A stretch of DNA of 64,000 nt. It comes from Pseudoalteromonas sp. S2755. Lineage in GTDB: Bacteria; Pseudomonadota; Gammaproteobacteria; Enterobacterales; Alteromonadaceae. The position numbers and the translations under genes are program-made. The notes beneath the pieces are model-generated. The model was not told the DNA's origin. It was given only the letters and a program-made list of their open reading frames with translations, and did not search any database. The stretch lies in the NCBI RefSeq assembly GCF_005886535.1, contig NZ_PNDS01000001.1, positions 62,001 to 126,000 on the forward strand. The letters run 5' to 3'. Of the stretch, positions 27,702 to 36,343 are shown in pieces (the first letter of the stretch is position 1; each line of letters begins with the position of its first letter).

Positions 27702-28301
27702 AATATTAATCATATTTCAGACGTTGCACAAACAGTCACATCTGCAGGCGAACTTGCCAATAATCCCGAGAAAAACTGACACAGCGTTAATTTGGTGGTT
27801 AAAGTAATCAGATAAACCGCGGAGCAAACGAATCTATTGGCATTAAATGCCGCCATTGAAGCCGCTCGTGCAGGCGCGAAAGGTCGTGGTTTTGCCGTTG
27901 TTGCAGATGAAGTTCGCTCACTGGCCCAGCGTACTCAAGGTTCAACCACGCAAATTGTGGAAATCGTCAACGACCTACAAAGTAAGTCGAAGGAAACTGG
28001 CGTGGCAACCAAAAGCCGTGAACAAGGTATTGCACTTTGTGTTGAGCAATCAGAAGTCGCTGGCAATATGATCCATCAAATTGAATCTCAAATTGACAGC
28101 ATCGCTGCAATGAGTACACAAATCGCGTCAGCTTGTCATCAGCAATCCGTGGTTTCAGGGGAGCAGAACAAAAATATCGAGACTATCAATTACTCGGCTG
28201 TTGAAATGACCGAAGGCGCCAACCAAACCGCGACGGCGTGTAATGAATTGAGTAAACTTGCCCACGACTTAAAATCGCAAGTCGACAAGTTTACGCTCTA
28301 A
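27702..28301 (+). pseudogene. Decayed methyl-accepting chemotaxis protein
   Basis: Remnant of the signalling domain of a chemoreceptor. The conserved hairpin tip is intact ([20 protein letters not shown], then [19 protein letters not shown]). Upstream, in the same frame, residues like ISDVAQTVTSAGELANN can be read, but in-frame stops lie at 27777-27779 (TGA) and 27813-27815 (TAA), and the ligand-binding, membrane and HAMP parts are gone. An open frame from a TTG at 27837 gives 154 residues, without ribosome site or membrane anchor. The part after the tip (up to [15 protein letters not shown]) is undamaged, so decay looks recent. Confidence 0.85.
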
Positions 28302-28382
28302 GATAGCCCGACAAAATTAATAGCGCTTTATCATCAGAAAGCTATGCTCGGTAACAAACATAGCAAAAGTTGATTGCTGCGC

Positions 28383-29810
28383 TCACTTCAGAGTTGATTC
28401 TACAAACCTCTTAGCAACCCCATGGTTATTATCTAATTGCAATAACTGCAGATAAGTAACACGTGCATTGGTTTTATCTCCTTTAATAAGATAGGCCTCG
28501 GCAAGACTGTCATAGGTATTCGCGCTTTTTGGGTGTGCCGCAACATTCAATTTGAAAAATTCAACTGCGGCGTCGTAATAACCGACTTCCAATAATTGAT
28601 ACCCAAAGCGATTTAGTTGGCGCTCACTCAGCCCCTTCCCTTCGCGAACCTGTTGCTGATAGTTTTTAATCGCAACTTCAACGCCGTCAGATAAAATCGT
28701 TGCAAAAAGCAGCCGATATGGACTTAACTTAGGCGCTGCTACAGCCCTACCAGCAAGGATTTCAAGTATGCCATCAACCATCTGTGTCAATGGCGCGCCA
28801 CCTGTATTATCCAGCAAAATAATAACCGTTTTGTCCTCCAATACTCTTGCAATCTTAGCCCCAAACCCTGGGATTCCACCAGCATGGTGAACCAGCGTTT
28901 TAATTTGACTGGTATCTTCTTTGTCGATGACTTCCCAGCCAAACCCATAATTTCTATGTTTAGAGGGAGTAAATAACAATGTTTTGGTCTCAGGCATTAG
29001 TAGTTTATCTGTGTATAATGCACGATCCCACTTATACATGTCTTGCACCGTTGAATACATTGCGCCCGCGGAAAAAGGCACTGTCATGTCAATAAAATCG
29101 GCATGTTTGAACCCCTTCAACGTGGTATCGTAACCATTCGCTAGGCCTTTAATTACCTGCTTATGATCGGCAAATCCAGTTTCTTTCATGTCTAACGGTA
29201 CTAATATTTGCTTTTCAAGTAGTTGCCAGTAACTTTTTCCGCTCACAAGCTCAAGGATACGCCCAAGTATAGTGTAACCGGCATTGCTGTAACGAAACGC
29301 AGAGCCCGGCTCAAACAACAAGTCTCCTGAGCAGAAATGGTCGATAAACTCATCGCGGTTATAAGGGTTGTGACGTTGCACTTGGCGAAATTCAGGGTGT
29401 TTAAACACATCAGGTAGGCCTGACGTGTGATTAAGTAGTTGCCTTATGGTAATTTGGTTTCCCGTATCCTTTCGGTATTTAGGTAAATAACTGGAAATAT
29501 TAGCATCAAGCTCAATCTTTCCTTTCTCAACCTGCTGTAATACCAAAAGCGCGGTAAACTGTTTGGTCACTGATGCTAGCTTAAATTTAGTATTGGGCTG
29601 ATTTGCTATTTGCCACTCTACGTTGGCAACCCCATAACCTTGTTGCAGTAACACCTCAGATCCTCGAGCAACCAAAGCGGCACCATCAAACTCTTTAATT
29701 TGGTGATACTGCGCGATATAGTCATCTAGTTGTTTTTGCAGTTGAGTCGTCGCCTGAGCAGGCGTAGAAAACAAGCATAAAAATAACAGTAAATGGGGTA
29801 ATGCTTTCAT
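28383..29810 (-). CDS. Exported serine hydrolase (beta-lactamase/PBP4* family) with TPR tail
   Basis: Secreted or periplasmic class C beta-lactamase-like hydrolase (PF00144), 475 residues. The signal peptide is MKALPHLLLFLCLFSTPAQA. The catalytic SxxK is S80-VTK, then YxN in RYSNAGYTILGR and the HxG-type motif in HHAGGIPG. The C-terminal 100 residues hold one or two TPR-like helices (VGYYDAAVEFFKLNVAAHPK, AEAYLIKGDKTNA). Such proteins are usually D-aminopeptidases or esterases rather than true beta-lactamases. It diverges from a CadC-like regulator across 138 bases, which may control it. Confidence 0.9.
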   Translation of the reverse strand: MKALPHLLLFLCLFSTPAQATTQLQKQLDDYIAQYHQIKEFDGAALVARGSEVLLQQGYGVANVEWQIANQPNTKFKLASVTKQFTALLVLQQVEKGKIELDANISSYLPKYRKDTGNQITIRQLLNHTSGLPDVFKHPEFRQVQRHNPYNRDEFIDHFCSGDLLFEPGSAFRYSNAGYTILGRILELVSGKSYWQLLEKQILVPLDMKETGFADHKQVIKGLANGYDTTLKGFKHADFIDMTVPFSAGAMYSTVQDMYKWDRALYTDKLLMPETKTLLFTPSKHRNYGFGWEVIDKEDTSQIKTLVHHAGGIPGFGAKIARVLEDKTVIILLDNTGGAPLTQMVDGILEILAGRAVAAPKLSPYRLLFATILSDGVEVAIKNYQQQVREGKGLSERQLNRFGYQLLEVGYYDAAVEFFKLNVAAHPKSANTYDSLAEAYLIKGDKTNARVTYLQLLQLDNNHGVAKRFVESTLK

Positions 29811-29948
29811 GTAAATCCTTGTTTGTTGTTATGACGAGTCTTACTCTACGTATCTAATATTGGCTTGCCAGTGTGCTTTGGGGACATTGCGTGACAAAAC
29901 AATTAAAAGCATTTAAATCAATAAAATAAAAAACACAGGATTTATGAT

Positions 29949-31466
29949 TTGCAGTATCAGTTGAATCAAAAATGGGACTTTGATGTATCTTCTCGCACCA
30001 TCAGCCATCGCGATGTATCTCATGTACTGACACCGCTCGCGCATAGATTGTTGCTGAACCTGATTGAGCATGCACCTCACCTTGTGAGCCACCAGCAATT
30101 AGAACAACAAGTTTGGCTTGGTCGAGTCGTGACTCATGATGCGATTAAAAAACAAATAGCAAGGCTACGAAAGATCCTTGAAGATGATGCCAATAAACCA
30201 GAATATATCGTGTCTGAACGCAGCGTCGGATACCGCTTTAGTGCAACCGTTAATAAGATAAATCATAAACCGCAAGCGCCAGCAGTAAAGCGATTTACGA
30301 CTCTAGCCGGCGGAAGTATCGGCCTAGCTCTGGCGTGTATTATTGGTATATATCACTCCCCTTTTACCTCACCATTTTCTTCAACAAGCTCAGACACAGC
30401 ATTGAGCATCGCCCAGCAACACTATACCCAACAAACTTTAGAAGATAATTTACGGGCGATAGCGCTGTATCAGCAAAGCATCACAACATCACAAGACGTA
30501 GATGAGAGTTATAAGGGCTTGAGTCGAGCATTATTGAGCGACTATAGCTTGTATAATCAGGTTGCAGACGCGCTGACGAGAAGCAGGATCAATACAGAAA
30601 AAGCGCTAGACTTAACACCCGATAGTCCATCAGCAAACATGCTTTTGGCTCAAGTCTATACGCTTCAAGGGCATTATCATCAAGCACAACAACTTCTAAA
30701 TGACACCATAGCAAATACACCTAATTGGCCTTTGTTAAAGTCACATCTGGCCGAGACCTATCTATTGCAAGGCAATACCATTGATGCATACCCACTAGCA
30801 CGCCAAGCTTATGAGGCTTCACCCAGCGAACCTAGGGTAGTTGCTAGCTACCTCCACTGCCTGCGCAAAATGCATATGACCAACTGGTTTAACAAGGTAC
30901 TTGCCAACGCCAGCCCTGAAGTAAAGGGATCTCCTTGGATACAACTAGAACAGGTCCGGTTTTTACAGCAACAAGCACAGCATAAAAAAACCATCCAACA
31001 CCTTAACTTATTAGCCAAAGCCGCGCCAAATTCCCAGACATTAAACTGGTTCACAGCCCTTTCTTATCTCAGTAACAATCATCATGATAAAGCGACCGAT
31101 GTTTTAGCGGTGACGGTTGAAAAGCAAGGTAAATACACATTATTCAGTCAATTATACTTGGCACTCCTCACTGCTAAGCATCAATCAATAAGTAACTATA
31201 CCGATGATATTGCCAACCAGATAAAGGCCGGCAACCAAAACCCTGAATTGGTCTTTAGCCTCGGCCTCATCAGCCTTTACCATCAGCAAAATGACAAGGC
31301 TCAGGACTATTTCAAACAGGCTATTCAACAGGGGTTTAGTGACGAGTTTAGGTTTAAAGCATTGCCCTTCAACATCACAGCAGAGCAAGCTCATTTTGTA
31401 GATAGCATTGTTGAACAGCTTACTCTGGCCAACTTAAAGAAAAGAATAAAGCGCACACCAAAGTAG
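29949..31466 (+). CDS. CadC-like membrane regulator with winged helix and TPRs
   Basis: One-component transcription regulator of 505 residues. An OmpR/PhoB-type winged helix (about 1-100: LTPLAHRLLLNLIEHAPHLV, VTHDAIKKQIARLRKILEDD, then YIVSERSVGYRF) is followed by a membrane segment (GSIGLALACIIGIYHS, near 120) and a periplasmic TPR domain to the end. This matches the ToxR/CadC plan, with DNA binding in the cytoplasm and sensing outside. The start is TTG at 29949, with AGGA eight bases before it; the ATG at 29944 is in another frame with an early stop. It is divergent from the serine hydrolase gene. Confidence 0.88.
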   Translation: MQYQLNQKWDFDVSSRTISHRDVSHVLTPLAHRLLLNLIEHAPHLVSHQQLEQQVWLGRVVTHDAIKKQIARLRKILEDDANKPEYIVSERSVGYRFSATVNKINHKPQAPAVKRFTTLAGGSIGLALACIIGIYHSPFTSPFSSTSSDTALSIAQQHYTQQTLEDNLRAIALYQQSITTSQDVDESYKGLSRALLSDYSLYNQVADALTRSRINTEKALDLTPDSPSANMLLAQVYTLQGHYHQAQQLLNDTIANTPNWPLLKSHLAETYLLQGNTIDAYPLARQAYEASPSEPRVVASYLHCLRKMHMTNWFNKVLANASPEVKGSPWIQLEQVRFLQQQAQHKKTIQHLNLLAKAAPNSQTLNWFTALSYLSNNHHDKATDVLAVTVEKQGKYTLFSQLYLALLTAKHQSISNYTDDIANQIKAGNQNPELVFSLGLISLYHQQNDKAQDYFKQAIQQGFSDEFRFKALPFNITAEQAHFVDSIVEQLTLANLKKRIKRTPK

Positions 31467-31478
31467 TCACTGTGCGCT
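31450..31478 (+). terminator. Hairpin at the end of the CadC-like gene
   Basis: AGCGCACA (31450-31457) pairs with TGTGCGCT (31471-31478); the loop holds the stop codon. A second perfect hairpin TACCAAT/ATTGGTA (31482-31501) directly follows and overlaps the end of the convergent PD40 gene. Neither has a strong T-tract. Confidence 0.5.
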
Positions 31479-31491
31479 GCATACCAATCAG

Positions 31492-32337
31492 TTAATTGGT
31501 AGGTTTTAGCGTTTCGATGACCTGAGCATCAACCCAAAAAATATCAGCATCTCTTGAAGGTGTGGTACGGTTAAAGAACAGATATTTGCCATCGGGCGTT
31601 ACACTCGCTGACGCCTCCCGCGCACTCGTGTTTACTTTGTCTCCCAAATTAATCGCTTCGCCCCAACTACCGTCTTTCAAACGAAAACTGATATAAAGAT
31701 CTGAGTCACCAAACCCTGAATCTCGAACCCCGTCCCATATAATGTAAGAGTCATCGGGTGCGATAAATGGATGCGCATTATATAGACCGGTGTTAATTTC
31801 AGGACCTAATTTGACAGGTCGTTGGCGCTGACCGTTTTTCACCTCAGAGATCCTAATAACATCGCCACTTTTATAATCGTCAAACACATACGTACCACTC
31901 GCAGATGCACTTAACCGCATGATCCCCCAGCTTTCTTTATCAAACATAGGACCAAGACTTTTGGCTTCAGACCAGCTTCCCTCTCTACGTGTCATAATAT
32001 ATTTACCCATATGCATGGTCACGCCATCTGGTGCTAGTAATGGCCTGCCAACTCTTGGACCAACAACCGTTTCATGCCATTGCTCACCTCGTAGCTCGTA
32101 TGCAATCAAACTCCAATGGTTCACGTTCAGATCCTTTCGCGTAAGATAAAAGGTTTTCATGTCCGGAGAGAAAAATGCATTGTGTTCTCTGTGCACTGTT
32201 GACACCGTGCCAAGCGCAAAGACTTGAGGTGTGTCCCCTGGAGGTGTTTGACCAAGATAAGGGCCAGATATAAGCTGCGCATAACTCTTAGCAGACATTA
32301 ATATCATCAACGGCGCTAAACCAATGTTTATTTTCAT
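31492..32337 (-). CDS. Exported PD40 (TolB-like) beta-propeller protein
   Basis: A 281-residue exported protein (signal peptide MKINIGLAPLMILMSAKSYA). It has repeated PD40-type blades: HNAFFSPDMKTFYLTRKD, HPFIAPDDSYIIWDGVRDSG, DSDLYISFRLKDGSWGEAIN and SASVTPDGKYLFFNRTTPS. This fold serves protein or carbohydrate binding; no catalytic residues can be assigned. It is convergent with the CadC-like gene. The function is unknown. Confidence 0.87.
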   Translation of the reverse strand: MKINIGLAPLMILMSAKSYAQLISGPYLGQTPPGDTPQVFALGTVSTVHREHNAFFSPDMKTFYLTRKDLNVNHWSLIAYELRGEQWHETVVGPRVGRPLLAPDGVTMHMGKYIMTRREGSWSEAKSLGPMFDKESWGIMRLSASASGTYVFDDYKSGDVIRISEVKNGQRQRPVKLGPEINTGLYNAHPFIAPDDSYIIWDGVRDSGFGDSDLYISFRLKDGSWGEAINLGDKVNTSAREASASVTPDGKYLFFNRTTPSRDADIFWVDAQVIETLKPTN

Positions 32338-32451
32338 TTTTATTACTCACTTTCTTCGGTTAGAGATTATTTTTTGAGAGTGGGTAAGGTAACAGTTTCA
32401 ACAACATTCTCTTGAATTTATGATGATTTATTAATGACCTTTATCTGATTT

Positions 32452-32994
32452 CTACAGTTTTCCTTTACGTTTGAGCTCCTCTAATCGCTCTCGCTCCGCC
32501 AAAATCATCTTTAACATCTGAATGCGAAGCTCCGCTTCTTGCTGTTTAAATTCGGAGAGCTGTTCTTCAAGCACTTCCACTTCATCCACGGTTGTTTGGT
32601 CACGGTACTTTTTGCTGCCTACGTGTTCGATTACAGCTTGCTGCTCATCATTAGTCGCGTCGGGGTGTTGTTCGACTCTTAAAAAGCGCTGTTCTTGGGA
32701 TTGCATCAGCTTATTAATTCTTTCTTGGAGTTTACGAATTTGCGCTTGAATAAGGTCCATTGCCTTTTCTAAGTTTTCATAATCCTCTTTAAATACAGGG
32801 TTATCTTCCTTATAACCAGCGGCTTCATCATCAAGCTCTTTGGAGAGCATCGCAGGTATCTCTTGCTTTTCTTCCGTATCACTTGGTGATTTCGTCTTTA
32901 TCTGGTTAGCAGCAACTTGAGCTGAGCCTTGTGATTTCAATTCAGTCTGTTGCTGTAACGGTGGTAAGCCACCTTGATGTATTTGAATATCCAT
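32452..32994 (-). CDS. Coiled-coil orphan protein B
   Basis: A 180-residue charged protein starting MDIQIHQGGLPPLQQQTELK, chosen because AAGGAGTG lies eight bases upstream; longer in-frame starts (to 33141) have no such site. A Ser/Thr/Lys-rich head precedes LDDEAAGYKEDNPVFKEDYE, a coiled coil (IQAQIRKLQERINKLMQSQE), the block IEHVGSKKYRDQTTVDEVEV, and a second coiled coil ending LRIQMLKMILAERER. The same order of motifs occurs in the protein at 27142-27657. No signal peptide or membrane segment is visible. The function is unknown. Confidence 0.85.
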   Translation of the reverse strand: MDIQIHQGGLPPLQQQTELKSQGSAQVAANQIKTKSPSDTEEKQEIPAMLSKELDDEAAGYKEDNPVFKEDYENLEKAMDLIQAQIRKLQERINKLMQSQEQRFLRVEQHPDATNDEQQAVIEHVGSKKYRDQTTVDEVEVLEEQLSEFKQQEAELRIQMLKMILAERERLEELKRKGKL

Positions 32995-33207
32995 TTTCAC
33001 TCCTTGGGATAGACACTGTTTGCTATATATCGGAAAAACTAAATAAAACTTAATTAAATTTATGTTGTGCGTTCCTAATTTCGTTTCCGCTGTCTTCAAA
33101 CTGACATCAACTCGCGACCAATTTGTCATAAATACCAGCAAAAATACTAATTAAGCTAACTCGGCTAGGAAGTATGTTGGTATAGCCTCTTTTTTCGCGG
33201 GAGCGTT

Positions 33208-33957
33208 ATGGAAAACAAACAAATTGCGGTGGTGACTGGTGCCTTTGGTGGGATTGGTTCTGCTATTACAAAAACACTCATTGAAAAAGATTTTTTTGTT
33301 GTCGCGATAGCAAGTGAAAGGCGTAATGAGGCCGACTTTGACCTCTGGCTTAACACGCTACAAATAAATCCAGCTGCGGTAAAACCCTTATTTTTGGATG
33401 TAACGCACGCTGAACAATGCCACACAGCGATGGTTCAGGTTCTACAAGAATTTGGTAATGTCGATCTACTCGTAAACAACGCCGGGATCACACGCGATTC
33501 AGCGTTTAAAAAAATGACCCACGCGCAGTGGAGCGAGGTGATCAACACCAATTTAAATTCCCTCTTTAATATGACCAACCCGGTCTTTGCGGCAATGTGC
33601 GCAAAGAAGCGAGGTCGTATCGTTAATATCTCTAGCGTTAATGGCCTAAAAGGTCAGTTTGGGCAGGCTAATTATTCCGCCGCAAAAGCAGGCATGATTG
33701 GGTTTACCAAAGCACTGGCCTATGAAGGTGCAAGAAGCGGAGTTACCGTCAATGCTGTAGCACCGGGCTACACAGAAACGCCTATGGTAAGCGCCATGCG
33801 TGAAGACGTGCTAAATAGCATAAAAGCACAAGTACCGATGCAGCGTTTAGCCACCCCTGACGAAGTTGCAGCCGCAGTTGCGTACTTAGCATCAAAAGAA
33901 GCCGGTTACATTACTGGCGAAACCCTGTCGCTCAATGGCGGCCTATATATGCAATAA
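33208..33957 (+). CDS. phaB: Acetoacetyl-CoA reductase PhaB
   Basis: Short-chain dehydrogenase of 249 residues that reduces acetoacetyl-CoA to (R)-3-hydroxybutyryl-CoA for polyhydroxyalkanoate synthesis. The cofactor loop is VTGAFGGIGSAI, the NNAG motif is in LLVNNAGITRD, the catalytic Ser lies in NISSVNGLKGQFGQ, and Tyr/Lys in ANYSAAKAGMIG. The ending TGETLSLNGGLYMQ is characteristic of PhaB. GGGAG lies before the ATG. It leads a phaB-phaP-phaC cluster; no phaA thiolase gene is present here. Confidence 0.94.
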   Translation: MENKQIAVVTGAFGGIGSAITKTLIEKDFFVVAIASERRNEADFDLWLNTLQINPAAVKPLFLDVTHAEQCHTAMVQVLQEFGNVDLLVNNAGITRDSAFKKMTHAQWSEVINTNLNSLFNMTNPVFAAMCAKKRGRIVNISSVNGLKGQFGQANYSAAKAGMIGFTKALAYEGARSGVTVNAVAPGYTETPMVSAMREDVLNSIKAQVPMQRLATPDEVAAAVAYLASKEAGYITGETLSLNGGLYMQ

Positions 33958-33964
33958 CCTAAAT

Positions 33965-34002
33965 ACCACCGAGGGAGCGAGCTGTACCTGATGTTCGGTG
34001 GT
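33965..34002 (+). terminator. Hairpin between phaB and phaP
   Basis: ACCACCGA (33965-33972) pairs perfectly with TCGGTGGT (33995-34002). There is no T-tract, so it may be an attenuator or an mRNA-stabilising structure, not a full terminator. Confidence 0.45.
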
Positions 34003-34058
34003 GCTAACTGATCACTATCATCCATTGTGTTAATTTAATCGATAACAAGGAAAAGACC

Positions 34059-34406
34059 ATGTACAGCGATTTATTCAAAACATTCAACGAACAAACTGAG
34101 CAATTTTTTGCACCAGCGGTACAGTTTAACCAAATCGTGGCAAAAAACATCGAAGCACTATCCAAAATTCAGCTGCACTCGGCTGAGCAGATCACTAAAA
34201 CATCCATTGAGCAGCTAAAGCAAGCGACTGAAATCAAAGATGCAAAATCTATGATGGATTTCAACGCAAGTCAGTTGAACGCGTTAAACGCTCTAAGCCA
34301 ACAGATGATCCAAGATGGTCAAAAGCTTTCTCAATTAGGTCAAGAATTTAAAGACAGCTTAGAATCTCTTGGTAAAGAAACGCTAAAAACAGCGAAAGCG
34401 CAATAA
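34059..34406 (+). CDS. phaP: Phasin (granule-associated protein)
   Basis: A 115-residue phasin that coats polyhydroxyalkanoate granules. The sequence is amphipathic helix throughout, with the usual family pattern: FKTFNEQTEQFFAPAVQFNQ, NIEALSKIQLHSAEQIT and ALSQQMIQDGQKLSQLGQEF. It is rich in Gln, Lys and Ala and has no Cys or Trp. AAGGAAAAG precedes the ATG. Its position between phaB and phaC supports the call. Confidence 0.92.
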   Translation: MYSDLFKTFNEQTEQFFAPAVQFNQIVAKNIEALSKIQLHSAEQITKTSIEQLKQATEIKDAKSMMDFNASQLNALNALSQQMIQDGQKLSQLGQEFKDSLESLGKETLKTAKAQ

Positions 34407-34418
34407 CCTGCAATTTTG

Positions 34419-34434
34419 GGCGACTTAGGTCGCC
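34419..34434 (+). terminator. Hairpin after the phasin gene
   Basis: A perfect 6-bp stem GGCGAC/GTCGCC with a TTAG loop, 12 bases past phaP and before phaC. Partial termination or 3'-end stabilisation would let the phasin be made in excess over the synthase; that is inference. Confidence 0.5.
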
Positions 34435-34468
34435 TTACCCGTTCAAACAACACAAAGGATCTACCTGT

Positions 34469-36235
34469 ATGGGCACTCAAGAAAATATTGAGCAAGGGTT
34501 AACTGCGTGGTGGCAATATAACCAAGAATTGTGGCAGCTCGCAGCGACAAATTTTGGTAAAGAGAATCCATTGCAAAATGCATTAAATGAGCAAAACCAA
34601 GCCGACTTACAAAGTTGGCTCAGTGCACTCAATCAGCAACCGGAAACCTTTATTAAACAGCAAAATGCGTGGTGGCAAACCCAGTTTGCTATTTTTCAAA
34701 ACAGTTTTATGCCACAAACTACCGATGAGAAAGAAGACATTATTAGCCCTGAGCGTGGAGACAAACGCTTTATAGACCCAGATTGGCAAGAAAACCCTTG
34801 GTTTAACTACCTTAAACAAAGCTATCTTTGGTTTGGACAATCGCTACAAAACACCATTGAAAATACTCCAGGTCTCGACCCAAAACTTAAAGAACGATTA
34901 GCGTTTTTTGCAAGACAGTCCGTGAATTCAGTATCACCGAGCAACTTTGTTTCAACCAACCCTGAATTACTCAAGCTGACGTTAGAAAGTAACGGGCAAA
35001 ATCTATTCGATGGCCTGGCGCGCTTAAAAAAAGATTTAGCCAAAAGTACTGAAATGCTCCGAGTCAGCATGACCAACGAAAATGCGTATACACTTGGAGA
35101 AGACCTAGCTTGTACACCGGGTAGAGTGGTATTCCAAAACCATTTGTTTGAATTAATCCAATATCATCCGACTACGGATCAAGTACATAAGACTCCCCTG
35201 CTTATCGTGCCGCCATTTGTTAATAAATACTATATTTTGGACTTGAGAGCAGATAACTCGATGGTTAAATGGGCACTTGAACAAGGGTATACCGTGTTAA
35301 TGATGTCATGGAAAAACCCAGATCCAAGCATGGCAAATATTGCGTTTGACGACTATGTCGTCGACGGTGTGTTATGTGCTTTAGAGCAAACTGAAAAGCA
35401 AACAGGCGAAACCCAGATCCATACTGTGGGTTATTGTATCGGCGGTACTCTACTCACTACGTGTATGGCCTATATTGCTGCTAAACGCATCAAACAAAGA
35501 GTAAAAAGTGCAACCTTGCTGACCACAATTTTAGATTTCTCGCAGCCTGGAGAACTTGGCGCATTTATCAATGAGCCCACCATTAATGCGCTAGAACAGT
35601 ATAATAATCAAAATGGCGTGATGTCAGGGCACCTGCTCGGTACTTCTTTTAGTATGCTCAGAGAAAACAGCTTGTATTGGAATTACTTCGTCAATAACTA
35701 CCTCAAAGGCAAAGCGCCCGCCGACTTAGATTTACTCTACTGGAATAGTGATAGCACGAACCTAACAGCGGCCTGCCACAGCTTTATTTTACGAGACTTA
35801 TATCTCAATAATCAGCTTATTGAAGATAAGTCTGTCAGTATTCGTGGCACTAAAATTGACCTCAGTAAAGTAAAGCAACCTGTCTACTTTCTCTCTACCC
35901 GTGACGATCATATTGCGCTGTGGCAAGGCACTTTTGAAGGAGCCAAAAGACTCAGCAGCCCGCTCACCTTTGTGCTTGGTGAGTCTGGCCATATTGCTGG
36001 TGTGGTCAACCCGCCAAATGCAAACAAATATGGTTATTGGTTTGATGGACAAGACCAAGAAAACCCCGCCCAGTGGCTTGCCTCAGCAAAGCATGAAAGC
36101 GGGTCATGGTGGTCCCATTGGGCACAGTGGTTACATCAAATAAATCCAGAGCAAGTCCCAGCCCGTGCCGCACAAAGTGATGAGCAACCGGGTATTTACG
36201 ACGCCCCTGGAGAGTACGTCAAACAGAGTATTTAA
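34469..36235 (+). CDS. phaC: Class I polyhydroxyalkanoate synthase PhaC
   Basis: Polymerises (R)-3-hydroxyacyl-CoA into polyester granules. It has 588 residues, the usual class I length. The lipase-like box is GYCIGG with the catalytic Cys at about 323. The catalytic Asp lies in STRDDHIALW and His in GESGHIAGVVNPP. Other family blocks are NEGTVLMMSWKNPD-like (YTVLMMSWKNPDPS), FALNSD-equivalent LLYWNSDSTNL and the Trp-rich start. AAAGGA lies upstream of the ATG. With phaB and phaP it makes up most of a short-chain PHA pathway. Confidence 0.95.
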   Translation: MGTQENIEQGLTAWWQYNQELWQLAATNFGKENPLQNALNEQNQADLQSWLSALNQQPETFIKQQNAWWQTQFAIFQNSFMPQTTDEKEDIISPERGDKRFIDPDWQENPWFNYLKQSYLWFGQSLQNTIENTPGLDPKLKERLAFFARQSVNSVSPSNFVSTNPELLKLTLESNGQNLFDGLARLKKDLAKSTEMLRVSMTNENAYTLGEDLACTPGRVVFQNHLFELIQYHPTTDQVHKTPLLIVPPFVNKYYILDLRADNSMVKWALEQGYTVLMMSWKNPDPSMANIAFDDYVVDGVLCALEQTEKQTGETQIHTVGYCIGGTLLTTCMAYIAAKRIKQRVKSATLLTTILDFSQPGELGAFINEPTINALEQYNNQNGVMSGHLLGTSFSMLRENSLYWNYFVNNYLKGKAPADLDLLYWNSDSTNLTAACHSFILRDLYLNNQLIEDKSVSIRGTKIDLSKVKQPVYFLSTRDDHIALWQGTFEGAKRLSSPLTFVLGESGHIAGVVNPPNANKYGYWFDGQDQENPAQWLASAKHESGSWWSHWAQWLHQINPEQVPARAAQSDEQPGIYDAPGEYVKQSI

Positions 36236-36343
36236 GAAACTTACAACCAATTAGAGGCAAGAAAACTTGCTTCTAATATTTCCCGTTATTGACACATTCT
36301 ATACATTTGGTCAGTCTAGGACGCAAAAATATAGGGAAATAAC

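Noticed and set aside
27837-28301. Chemoreceptor fragment as a working gene from TTG
   Set aside because: Recognisable receptor sequence continues upstream through two stops, and no start signal or anchor is present, so decay is the better reading.
28383-29810. Reading the serine hydrolase as an antibiotic-resistance beta-lactamase
   Set aside because: It has the general SxxK/YxN/HxG fold but also a TPR tail and lacks AmpC-specific context; such proteins are mostly peptidases or esterases.
32995-33141. N-terminal extension of coiled-coil protein B
   Set aside because: The paralogue starts at the equivalent of MDIQ, and AAGGAG marks that ATG; the extension is unrelated.
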